Below are positions 10,601-23,800 of a DNA stretch of 64,000 nt, piece after piece. The stretch spans positions 4,960,001 to 5,024,000 of the forward strand of contig NW_027480438.1 of assembly GCF_051401765.1 (NCBI RefSeq), written 5' to 3'. The translations under genes and the position numbers were made by a program. The notes under the pieces are model-generated. The model was not told where the DNA came from, searched no databases, and saw nothing but the letters and a program-made list of their open reading frames with translations. Position 1 is the first letter of the stretch. The number at the start of each line of letters is the position of its first letter. The DNA comes from Calliopsis andreniformis (taxonomy: Eukaryota > Arthropoda > Insecta > Hymenoptera > Andrenidae).

Positions 10601-13600
10601 CCTCACTTCTCAATCCTCAATCCTCAGTCCTCAGTCCTCAAACATCAACCCTCAACTATCAGCCCTCAACACTCAATCTTCAATCCTCAATCCCCAATCC
10701 TCAATCCTCAATCCTCACTCTTCAATCCACAATACCCAATCCTCAATATTCAATCCTCGATCCTCAATCATCACTTCTCAATCCTCAATCCTCAGTCCTC
10801 AGTCCTCAAACAGCAGCCGTCAACTCCCAGCCCTCATCCTCAATCCTCAATCCTCAATCCTCAATCCTCAATCCTCAATCCTCAATCTTCTATCTTCAAT
10901 CATCAACACTCAATCTTCAATCCTCAATCCTCAGTCCTCAAACCTCAATTCTGAATCCTCAATCCCCAATCCTCAATCATCAATCCTCAATCCTCAATCC
11001 TCAATCCTCAATCCTCAATCTTCAATCCTCAATACTCAATCTTCAATCCTCAATCCTCAATCCTCAATCCTCAATACTCAATACTCAATCCTCAATCCTC
11101 AATCCTAAATCGTCAATCCTCAACACTCAATCTGCAATCCTCAATCCTCAATCCTCAATCCTCAACCCTCATTCTTCAATCTTCAATACCCAATCCTCAA
11201 TCTTCAATCCTCAATACTCAATCCTCAATTCTCAATCCTCAATCCTCAATTCTCAGACCTCAAACATCAATATTCAACCCTCAGTCCTCGTCCTCAATCC
11301 ACAAACCTCAATCCTCAATCCTCGATCTTCAATCATCAATATTCAATACTCAATCCTCAATCCTCAATCCTCAATCCTCAATCCTCAATCCTCAATCCTC
11401 AATCCTCAATCTTCAATCCTCAATCCTCAATAACCAATCTCCTATCCTAGATCCTCAATCCCCAATCCGCAATCCTTAATCCTCAATCTTCAGTCCTCAA
11501 TACCCAGCCCTCAATCTTCAATCCTCAATACTCAATCCTCAATCCTCAATCCTCAGCCAACAACACTCAATCCTCAATCCTCAAACCTCAACCCTCAACC
11601 GTCAGTCCTCGTCCTCAATCCTCAACACTCAATCCTCAATCCTCAATTTTCAATCATCAATACTCAGTCTTCAATCCTCAATCCTCAATCGTACATCCTC
11701 AAGCCTCAATCCTCAATCCTCAATCTTCAATCCTCAATCCTCAACCCTCAATCCTCAGTCCTCAAACCTCAATTCCGAATCCTCAATCCTGAATCCTCAA
11801 TCTTCATCCCTCAGTCCGCAACAATCAATAGTCAATCCTCAATCCTCACTAGAGAATCCTCAATTCACAGTTTTGAATATTCAATCCCCAATCTTCAATC
11901 TTCAAATCTCAATCCACAAACATCAATGCTCCTCACTCGGCCCTCAACACTCAGTCCTCAATCTTCTATCCTCAATCCTCAATACTCAATCTTCAATCCT
12001 CAATACTCAATCTTCAATCCTCAATCCTTAATACTCAATCCTCAATCCTCAATCCTCAATCCTCAATCCTCAATCCTCATTCCTCAAACCTCAATCCTCA
12101 ACCCTCAGTCCTCATCCTCCATCCTCAATCCTCAATCCTCAATCCTCAATCTTCAATCCACAATCCTCAACCCTCAATCGTCAATCCTCAATCCTCAATC
12201 CTCATTCCTCAGACCTCAATCCTCGACCGTCAGTCCTCATCCTCAATTCTCAATTCTAAATCCTCAATACTCAATTCTCAACCTTCAATCCTCAATAATC
12301 AATCTCCAATCCTAGATCCTCAATCCCCAATCCTCAATCCTTAATCCTCAATCTTCAATCCTCAATCCCCAGTCCTCAATCTTCAGTCCTCAATCCTCTA
12401 TCGTCAATCCTCAATCCTCAAACCTCAAACCTCAATCCTCAATCCTCAATCTTCAATCCTCAATACTCAATCTTCATTCCTCAATTCTCAATCCTCAATT
12501 CTCAATCCTCAATACTCACTCATCAATCCTCAATCCTCAATCCTCAATCCTCATTCTTCAATCCTCAATCCACAATCCTCAATCTGCAATCCTCAATACT
12601 CAATCCTCAATCCTCATTCCTCAAACCTCAATCCTCAACCCTCAGTCCTCATCCTCCATCCTCAATCCTCAATCCTCAATCCTCAATCTTCAATCCACAA
12701 TCCTCAACCCTCAATCGTCAATCCTCAATCCTCAATCCTCATTCCTCAGACCTCAATCCTCGACCGTCAGTCCTCATCCTCAATTCTCAATTCTAAATCC
12801 TCAATACTCAATTCTCAACCTTCAATCCTCAATAATCAATCTCCAATCCTAGATCCTCAATCCCCAATCCTCAATCCTTAATCCTCAATCTTCAATCCTC
12901 AATCCCCAGTCCTCAATCTTCAGTCCTCAATCCTCTATCGTCAATCCTCAATCCTCAAACCTCAAACCTCAATCCTCAATCCTCAATCTTCAATCCTCAA
13001 TACTCAATCTTCATTCCTCAATTCTCAATCCTCAATTCTCAATCCTCAATACTCACTCATCAATCCTCAATCCTCAATCCTCAATCCTCATTCTTCAATC
13101 CTCAATCCACAATCCTCAATCTGCAATCCTCAATACTCAATCCTCAATCCTCAATCGTCAATCCTCAAATCCTCAATCGTCAGTCCTCAAACCTCAATCC
13201 TCAATACTCAACCCTCAATCCTCAATGCTCAATCGTCAGTCTTCAATCCTCAACACTCAATCTTCAATCCTCAATCTTCAATCCTCAACACTCAATCTTC
13301 AATCCTCAATCCTCAATCTTCAATCCTCAATACTCAATCCTCAATCCTCAATCCTGAAATCCTCAATCCTCAATATTAAACGCACAACCCTCAAACTTCA
13401 ATCATCAATACTCAACCATCAATCCTCAATTCTCAGTACTCAATCGTCAGCCTTCAATCCTCAACACACAATCTTCAATCCTCAATCCTCAATCTTCAAT
13501 TCTCTATCTTCGATACTCAATACTGAATCTTCAATCCTCAATTCTCAATTTTCAATCCTCAATCCTCAACCCTCAGTTATCGTCCTCAATTCTCGATTCT

Positions 13601-15690
13601 CAATCCTCAATCCTCAATCCTCAATCTTCAATCCTCAATAATCTATCTCCAATCCTAGATCCCCAATCCCCAATCCTCAATCCTTAATCCTCAATCTTCA
13701 ATCCTCAATCCCCAGTCCTCAATCTTAAATCCTCAATCCTCAACACTCAATCCTCAATCCTCAATCTTCAATCATCAATACTCAATCTTCAATCCTCAAT
13801 CCTCAGCCCTCAATCCTCAATCCTCAATTCTCAATCCTCAATACTCAGTCGTCAATCGTCAATCTTCAATCCACAATCCTCAACCCTCAATCGTCAATCC
13901 TCAATCCTCAATCCTCATTCCTCAGACCTCAATCCTCGACCGTCAGTCCTCATCCTCAATTCTCAATTCTAAATCCTCAATACTCAATTCTCAACCTTCA
14001 ATCCTCAATAATCAATCTCCAATCCTAGATCCTCAATCCCCAATCCTCAATCCTCATTCCTCAAACCTCAATCCTCAACCCTCAGTCCTCATCCTCCATC
14101 CTCAATCCTCAATCCTCAATCCTCAATCTTCAATCCACAATCCTCAACCCTCAATCGTCAATCCTCAATCCTCAATCCTCATTCCTCAGACCTCAATCCT
14201 CGACCGTCAGTCCTCATCCTCAATTCTCAATTCTAAATCCTCAATACTCAATTCTCAACCTTCAATCCTCAATAATCAATCTCCAATCCTAGATCCTCAA
14301 TCCCCAATCCTCAATCCTTAATCCTCAATCTTCAATCCTCAATCCCCAGTCCTCAATCTTCAGTCCTCAATCCTCTATCGTCAATCCTCAATCCTCAAAC
14401 ATCAAACCTCAATCCTCAATCCTCAATCTTCAATCCTCAATACTCAATCTTCATTCCTCAATTCTCAATCCTCAATTCTCAATCCTCAATACTCACGCAT
14501 CAATCCTCAATCCTCAATCCTCAATCCTCATTCTTCAATCCTCAATCCACAATCCTCAATCTGCAATCCTCAATACTCAATCCTCAATCCTCAATCGTCA
14601 ATCCTCAAATCCTCAATCGTCAGTCCTCAAACCTCAATCCTCAATACTCAACCCTCAATCCTCAATGCTCAATCGTCAGTCTTCAATCCTCAACACTCAA
14701 TCTTCAATCCTCAATCTTCAATCCTCAACACTCAATCTTCAATCCTCAATCCTCAATCTTCAATCCTCAATACTCAATCCTCAATCCTCAATCCTGAAAT
14801 CCTCAATCCTCAATATTAAACGCACAACCCTCAAACTTCAATCATCAATACTCAACCATCAATCCTCAATTCTCAGTACTCAATCGTCAGCCTTCAATCC
14901 TCAACACACAATCTTCAATCCTCAATCCTCAATCTTCAATTCTCTATCTTCGATACTCAATACTGAATCTTCAATCCTCAATTCTCAATTTTCAATCCTC
15001 AATCCTCAACCCTCAGTTATCGTCCTCAATTCTCGATTCTCAATCCTCAATCCTCAATCCTCAATCTTCAATCCTCAATAATCTATCTCCAATCCTAGAT
15101 CCCCAATCCCCAATCCTCAATCCTTAATCCTCAATCTTCAATCCTCAATCCCCAGTCCTCAATCTTAAATCCTCAATCCTCAACACTCAATCCTCAATCC
15201 TCAATCTTCAATCATCAATACTCAATCTTCAATCCTCAATCCTCAGCCCTCAATCCTCAATCCTCAATTCTCAATCCTCAATACTCAGTCGTCAATCGTC
15301 AATCCTCAATCCCCAATCCTCAATCTTCAATCCTCAATCCTCAATCCTCAATCCTCATTCCTCAATCCTCAATCTTCAATCCTCAATACTCAATCTTCAA
15401 TCCTCAATCCTCAATCCTCAATACTCAATACTCAATCCTCAATCCTCAATCCTCAATCTTCAATCCTCAATACTCAATCTGCAATCCTCAATCCTCAATC
15501 GTCAATCCTCAACCCTCATTCTTCAATCTTCAATACCCAATCCTCAATCTTCAATCCTCAATACTCAATCCTCAATTCTCAATCCTCAATCCTCAATCCT
15601 CAGACCTCAAACATCAATATTCAACTCTCAGTCCTCGTCATCAATCCACAAACCTCAATCCTCAATCCTCGATCTTCAATCATCAATATT
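7641..15690. repeat. Superunit copy 2 (about 8.1 kb)
   Basis: This is a near-identical repeat of bases 1-7640 with M1 at 8073 and 11846 and M2 at 13222 and 14662. It contains the longest uninterrupted + frame of this type (8100-10187). That frame is open only because copy 2 lacks the A-to-T change that makes TGA at 1093-1095 in copy 1. The end of the superunit is approximate: similarity to 7,320-7,500 continues to about 15,690, after which an extra TCAATGC and TCAATCA context appears. The superunit is also the start of the larger segment repeated from 40,318. Confidence 0.88.
12074..13147. repeat. Private 537-bp tandem duplication
   Basis: Bases 12074-12610 are followed directly by a second copy at 12611-13147. 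Both open with a TCATTCC unit and continue through the same order of variant heptamers. The corresponding places in superunit copy 1 (about 4,441 onward) and in the third copy (about 44,758 onward) have only one copy. This duplication thus explains the offset changes from 7,633 to 8,170 and from 32,684 to 32,147. The simplest reading is a late event private to this copy. Confidence 0.9.
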
Positions 15691-18600
15691 CAATGCTCAA
15701 TCATCAATCCTCAATCCTCAATCGTCAATCCTCAATCCTCAATCCTCAATCCTCAATCCTCAATCCTCAATCCTCAATCTTCAATCCTCAATCCTCAATC
15801 CTGAATCCTCAATCCTCAATCATCAATCCTCAACACTCAATCTTCAATCCTCAATCCTCAATCTTCAATCCTCAATACTCAATCTTCAATCCCCAATCCT
15901 TAATACTCAATCCTCAATCCTCATTCATCAATCCTCAATACCCAATCCTCAATCTTCAATCCTCAATCCTCAATCCCCAATCCTCAATCCTCAATCCTCA
16001 GACCTCAAGCATCAAGACTCAACCCTCAGTCCTCGTCCTCAATCCACAACCCTCAATCCTCAATCCTCGATTTTCATTCATCAATATTCAACCTTCAAAC
16101 GTCAATCCTCAATACTCAATCCTCAATCCTCAATCCTCAACGTTCAATCCTCAATACCCAATTCTCAATCTCCAATCCTCAATTCTCAGTCTTCAATCCT
16201 CAATCCTCCATCCTCAATCCTCTGTCCTCAAACCTCAATCCTGAATCCTCAATCCTGGATCCTCAATCTTCTACCCTCAGTCCTCAACAATCAGTTGTCA
16301 ATCCTCAATCCTCAATAGAATATCATCAATTCACAGTTTTCAATACTCAGTACTCAATCCGCAATTTTTAAATCTCTATCCACAAACATCAATTCTCATC
16401 ACTCAACCCTCAACACTCAGTCCTCAATGTTCAATCCTCAATCCTCAATTCTCAATCTTCAATCGTCAATACTGAATCTTCAATCCTCAATCCTCAATCC
16501 TCAATCCTCAATCCTCAATCCTCATTCCTTAAACCTCAATCCTCAACCCTCAGTCCTCATCCTTAATTCTCAATTCTCAATCCTCAATCCTCAATTCTCA
16601 ATCATCAATCCTCAATAATCAATATCCAATCCTAGATCCTCAATCCCCAATCCTCATTGCTCAATCCTCAATCTTCAATCCTCAATCCCCAGTCCACAAT
16701 CCTCAATCCTCAATCCTCAATCCTCAATCAACAATACTCAATCTTCAATAATCAATCCTCTATCCTCAATCCTCAATCCTCAATATTCAATCCTCAATCC
16801 TCGATCCTCAATTCTCAATTCTCAATCCTCAATCCTCAATCCTCAGACCTCAAACATCAATACTCAACCCTCAGTCCACGTCATCAATCCTCAATTCTCA
16901 ATCCTCAAACCTCAATCCTGAATCCTCAATCTTCAATCCTCAATACTCAATCTTCAATTGTCAATCCTCAAACCTCAATCCTCAATCCTCAATATTCAAC
17001 GCACAACCCTCAAACTTCAATCCTCAATACTCAACCATCAATCCTCAATTCTCAGTACTCAATCGTCAGCCTTCAATCCTCAACACACAATCTTCAATCC
17101 TCAATCCTCAATCTTCAATTCTCTATCTTCGATACTCAATACTGAATCTTCAATCCTCAATTCTCAATTTTCAATCCTCAATCCTCAATCCTCAGTTATC
17201 GTCCTCAATTCTCAATTCTCAATCCTCAATCCTCAATCCTCAATCTTCAATCCTCAATAATCTATCTCCAATCCTAGATCCCCAATCCCCAATCCTCAAT
17301 CCTTAATCCTCAATCTTCAATCCTCAATCCCCAGTCCTCAATCTTAAATCCTCAATCCTCAACACTCAATCCTCAATCCTCAATCTTCAATCATCAATAC
17401 TCAATCTTCAATCCTCAATCCTCAACCCTCAATCCTCAATCCTCAATTCTCAATCCTCAATACTCAGTCGTCAATCGTCAATCCTCAATCCCCAATCCTC
17501 AATCTTCAATCCTCAATACTCAATCCTCAATCCTCAATCCTCAATCCTCAATCTTCAATCCTCAATACTCAATCTTCAATCCTCAATCCTCAACCCTCAA
17601 TACTCAATACTCAATCCTCAATCCTCAATCCTCAATCTTCAATCCTCAATACTCAATCTGCAATCCTCCATCCTCAATCGTCAATCCTCAACCCTCATTC
17701 TTCAATCTTCAACACCCAATCCTCAATCTTCAATCCTCAATACTCAATCCTCAATTCTCAATCCTCAATCCTCAATCCTCAGACCTCAAACATCAATATT
17801 CAACCCTCAGTCCTGGTCCTCAATCCACAAACCTCAATCCTCAATCCTCGATCTTCAATCATCAATATTCAATACTCAATCCTCAATCCTCAATCCTCAA
17901 TCCTCAATCCTCAATCCTCAATCCTCAATCCTCAATCCTCAATCCTCAATCTTCAATCCTCAATCCTCAATCCTGAATCCTCAATCCTCAATCATCAATC
18001 CTCAACACTCAATCTTCAATCCTCAATCCTCAATCTTCAATCCTCAATACTCAATCTTCAATCCCCAATCCTTAATACTCAATCCTCAATCCTCATTCAT
18101 CAATCCTCAATACCCAATCCTCAATCTTCAATCCTCAATCCTCAATCCGCAATCCTCAATCCTCAATCCTCAGACCTCAAGCATCAAGACTCAACCCTCA
18201 GTCCTCGTCCTCAATCCACAACCCTCAATCCTCAATCCTCGATTTTCATTCATCAATATTCAACCTTCAAACCTCAATCCTCAATACTCAATCCTCAATC
18301 CTCAATCCTCAACGTTCAATCCTCAATACCCAATTCTCAATCTCCAATCCTCAATTCTCAGTCTTCAATCCTCAATCCTCAATCCTCAATCCTCTGTCCT
18401 CAATAATCTATCTCCAATCCTAGATCCGCAATCCCCAATCCTCACTCCTTAATCCTCAATCTTCAATCCTCAATCCCCAGTCCTCAATCTTAAATCCTCA
18501 ATCCTCAACACTCAATCCTCAATCCTCAATCTTCAATCATCAATACTCAATCTTCAATCCTCAATCCTCAACCCTCAATCCTCAAACCTCAATTCTCAAT

Positions 18601-20899
18601 CCTCAATACTCAGTCGTCAATCGTCAATCCTCAATCCCCAATCCTCAATCTTCAATCCTCAATCTTCAATCCTCAATACTCAATCTTCAATCCTCAATCC
18701 TCAATCCTCAATCCTCAATACTCAATCCTCAATCCTCAATCCTCAATCTTCAATCCTCAATACTCAATCTGCAATCCTCAATCCTCAATCCTCAATCCTC
18801 AAACCACATTCTTCAATCTTCAATACCCAATCCTCAATCTTCAATCCTCAATACTCAATCCTCAATTCTCAATCCTCAATCCTCAATCGTCAGACCTCAA
18901 ACATCAATATTCAACCCTCAGTCCTCGTCCTCAATCCACAAACCTCAATCCTCAATCCTCGATCTTCAATCATCATATTCAATACTCAATCCTCAATCCT
19001 CAATCCTCAATCCTCAATCCTCAATCCTCAATCCTCAATCCTCAATCCTCAATCTTCAATCCTCAATACTCAATCTTCAATCCCCAATCCTTAATACTCA
19101 ATCCTCAATCCTCAATCGTCAATCCTCAAACCGCAATCCTCTATCATCAATACTCAATCCTCAATCCTCAATCCTCAATCCTCAATCTTCAATCCTCAGT
19201 ACTCAATCTTCTATCTGCAATCCTTAATCCTCAATCCTCAATCCTCAATCCGCAATCCGCAATCTTCCATCCTCAATCCTCAATCCTCAATCCTCAATCC
19301 TCAATATTCAATCCTCAATACTCGATCCTCAATTCTCAATTTTCAATCCTCAATCCTCAATCCTCAGACCTTAAACATCAATACTCAACCCTCAGTCCAC
19401 GTCATTAATCCTCAATTCTCAATCCTCAAACCTCAATCCTGAATCCTCAATCTTCAATCCTCAATACTCAATCTTCAATCCTCAATCCTCAAACCTCAAT
19501 CCTCAATCCTCAATACTCAATCGTCAGTCTTCAATCCTCAACACTCAATCTTCAATCCTCAATCCCCAATCCTCAATCCTCAATCCTCACACTTCAATCC
19601 TCAATACCCAATCCTCAATATTCAATCCTCGATCCTCAATCCTCACTTCTCAATCCTCAATCCTCAGTCCTCAGTCCTCAAACATCAACCCTCAACTATC
19701 AGCCCTCAACACTCAATCTTCAATCCTCAATCCCCAATCCTCAATCCTCAATCCTCACTCTTCAATCCACAATACCCAATCCTCAATATTCAATCCTCGA
19801 TCCTCAATCATCACTTCTCAATCCTCAATCCTCAGTCCACAGTCCTCAAACAGCAGCCGTCAACTCCCAGCCCTCATCCTCAATCCTCAATCCTCAATCC
19901 TCAATCCTCAATCCTCAATCCTCAATCTTCTATCTTCAATCATCAACACTCAATCTTCAATCCTCAATCCTCAGTCCTCAAACCTCAATTCTGAATCCTC
20001 AATCCCCAATCCTCAATCATCAATCCTCAATCCTCAATCCTCAATCCTCAATCCTCAATCTTCAATCCTCAATACTCAATCTTCAATCCTCAATCCTCAA
20101 TCCTCAATCCTCAATACTCAATACTCAATCCTCAATCCTCAATCCTCAATCGTCAATCCTCAACACTCAATCTGCAATCCTCAATCCTCAATCCTCAATC
20201 CTCAACCCTCATTCTTCAATCTTCAATACCCAATCCTCAATCTTCAATCCTCAATACTCAATCCTCAATTCTCAATCCTCAATCCTCAATTCTCAGACCT
20301 CAAACATCAATATTCAACCCTCAGTCCTCGTCCTCAATCCACAAACCTCAATCCTCAATCCTCGATCTTCAATCATCAAGATTCAATACTCAATCCTCAA
20401 TCCTCAATCCTCAATCCTCAATCCTCAATCCTCAATCCTCAATCCTCAATCCTCAATCCTCAATCTTCAATCCTCAATCCTCAATAACCAATCTCCTATC
20501 CTAGATCCTCAATCCCCAATCCGCAATCCTTAATCCTCAATCTTCAGTCCTCAATACCCAGCCCTCAATCTTCAATCCTCAATACTCAATCCTCAATCCT
20601 CAATCCTCAGCCAACAACACTCAATCCTCAATCCTCAAACCTCAACCCTCAACCGTCAGTCCTCGTCCTCAATCCTCAACACTCAATCCTCAATCCTCAA
20701 TTTTCAATCATCAATACTCAGTCTTCAATCCTCAATCCTCAATCGTACATCCTCAAGCCTCAATCCTCAATCCTCAATCTTCAATCCTCAAGCCTCAACC
20801 CTCAATCCTCAGTCCTCAAACCTCAATTCCGAAACCTCAATCCTGAATCCTCAATCTTCATCCCTCAGTCCGCAACAATCAATTGTCAATCCTCAATCC
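15690..20899. repeat. Mosaic satellite segment between superunit 2 and the M1 cluster
   Basis: No gene is visible. The first part (15,693-16,420) resembles 8,900-9,350. The stretch 16,240-16,960 has its own variants, including a diverged M1 relative near 16,400 and TTTTTAAATC near 16,365. From about 17,390 to 20,378 it matches 37,200-40,192 at an offset of about 19,806-19,814 bp. It also contains the 10-unit perfect runs at 17,876-17,945 and 20,390-20,459. All of it parses into heptamers. Confidence 0.85.
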
Positions 20900-23800
20900 T
20901 CACTAGAGAATCCTCAATTCACAGTTTTGAATATTCAATCCCCAATCTTCAATATTCAAATCTCAATCCACAAACATCAATGCTCCTCACTCGGCCCTCA
21001 ACACTCAGTCCTCAATCTTCTATCCTCAACCCTCATTCTTCAATCTTCAATACCCAATCCTCAATCTTCAATCCTCAATACTCAATCCTCAATTCTCAAT
21101 CCTCAATCCTCAATCCTCAGACCTCAAACATCAATATTCAACCCTCAGTCCTCGTCCTCAATCCACAAACCTCAATCCTCAATCCTCGATCTTCAATCAT
21201 CAAGATTCAATACTCAATCCTCAATCCTCAATCCTCAATCCTCAATCCTCAATCCTCAATCCTCAATCCTCAATCTTCAATCCTCAATCCTCAATAACCA
21301 ATCTCCTATCCGAGATCCTCAATCCCCAATCCGCAATCCTTAATCCTCAATCTTCAGTCCTCAATACCCAGCCCTCAATCTTCAATCCTCAATACTCAAT
21401 CCTCAATCCTCAATCCTCAGCCAACAACACTCAATCCTCAATCCTCAAACCTCAACCCTCAACCGTCAGTCCTCGTCCTCAATCCTCAACACTCAATCCT
21501 CAATCCTCAATTTTCAATCATCAATACTCAGTCTTCAATCCTCAATCCTCAATCGTACATCCTCAAGCCTCAATCCTCAATCCTCAATCTTCAATCCTCA
21601 ATCCTCAACCCTCAATCCTCAGTCCTCAAACCTCAATTCCGAATCCTCAATCCTGAATCCTCAATCTTCATCCCTCAGTCCGCAACAATCAATTGTCAAT
21701 CCTCAATCCTCACTAGAGAATCCTCAATTCACAGTTTTGAATATTCAATCCCCAATCTTCAATCTTCAAATCTCAATCCACAAACATCAATGCTCCTCAC
21801 TCGGCCCTCAACACTCAGTCCTCAATCTTCTATCCTCAATCCTCAATACTCAATCTTCAATCCTCAATACTCAATCTTCAATCCTCAATCCTCAATACTC
21901 AATCCTCAATCCTCAATCCTCAATCCTCAATCCTCAATCCTCATTCCTCAAACCTCAATCCTCAACCCTCAGTCCTCATCCTCCATCCTCAATCCTCAAT
22001 CCTCAATACTCAATACTCAATCCTCAATCCTCAATCCTCAATCTTCAATCCTCAACACTCAATCTGCAATCCTCAATCCTCAATCCTCAATCCTCAACTC
22101 TCATTCTTCAATCTTCAATACCCAATCCTCAATCTTCAATCCTCAATACTCAATCCTCAATTCTCAAACCTCAATCCTCAATCCTCAGACCTCAAACATC
22201 AATATTCAACCCTCAGTCCTCGTCCTCAATCCACAAACCTCAATCCTCAATCCTCGATCTTCAATCATCAATGTTCAATACTCAATCCTCAATCCTCAAT
22301 CCTCAATCCTCAATCCTCAATCCTCAATTCTGAAATCCTCAATCCTCAATATTCAACACACAACCCTCAACCTTCAATCCTCAATACTCAACCATCAATC
22401 CTCAATTTTCAATCATCAATACTCAGTCTTCAATCCTCAATCCTCAATCGTCCATCCTCAAGCCTCAATCCTCAATCCTCAATCTTCAATCCTCAATCCT
22501 CAACCCTCAATCCTCAGTCCTCAAACCTCAATTCCGAATCCTCAATCCTGAATCCTCAATCTTCATCCCTCAGTCCGCAACAATCAATTGTCAATCCTCA
22601 ATCCTCACTAGAGAATCCTCAATTCACAGTTTTGAATATTCAATCCCCAATCTTCAATCTTCAAATCTCAATCCACAAACATCAATGCTCCTCACTCGGC
22701 CCTCAACACTCAGTCCTCAATCTTCTATCCTCATCCTCAATACTCAATCTTCAGTCCTCAATACTCAATCTTCAATCCTCAATCCTCAATACTCAATCCT
22801 CAATCCTCAATCCTCAATCCTCAATCCTCAATCCTCATTCCTCAAACCTCAATCCTCAACCCTCAGTCCTCATCCTCCATCCTCAATCCTCAATCCTCAA
22901 TCCTCAATCTTCAATCCTCAATACTCAATCTTCATTCCTCAATTCTCAATCCTCAATTCTCAATCCTCAATCCTCACTCATCAATCCTCAATCCTCAATC
23001 CTCAATCCTCATTCTTCAATCCTCAATCCTCAATCCTCAATCTGCAATCCTCAATACTCAATCCTCAATCCTCAATCGTCAATCCTCAAATCCTCAATCG
23101 TCAGTCCTCAAACCTCAATCCTCAATACTCAATCCTCAATCCTCAATGCTCAATCGTCAGTCTTCAATCCTCAACACTCAATCTTCAATCCTCAATCTTC
23201 AATCCTCAACACTCAATCATCAATCCTCAATCCTCAATCTTCAATCCTCAATACTCAATCTTCAATCTTCAATCCTCAATCCTCAATCGTCAATCCTAAA
23301 TCCCCAATCCTCTATCATCAACCCTCAATCCTCAATACCCAATCCTCAATCCTCAATCCTCAATCCTCAATCCTCAATCCTCAATTCTGAAATCCTCAAT
23401 CCTCAATATTCAACACACAACCCTCAACCTTCAATCCTCAATACTCAACGATCAATCCTCAATTCTCAATACTCAATCGTCAGTCTTCAATCCTCAACAC
23501 TCAATCTTCAATCCTCAACCCTCAATCTTCAAACCTCAATCCTCAATCTGCAATCCTCAATATTCAATCCTCAATACTCAATCTTCAATCCCCAATACTC
23601 AATCCTAAAATCCTCAATCCTCAATATTCAACACACAACACTCAACCACCAATCCACAATACTCAACCATCAATGCTCAATTCTCAATACTCAATCTTCA
23701 ATCCTCAATTGCCAATTCTCAATCCTCAATCCTCAATCCTCAGTCTTCAAACCTCAACACTCAATCTTCAATCTTCAATCCTCAATCCTCAATCCTCAAT

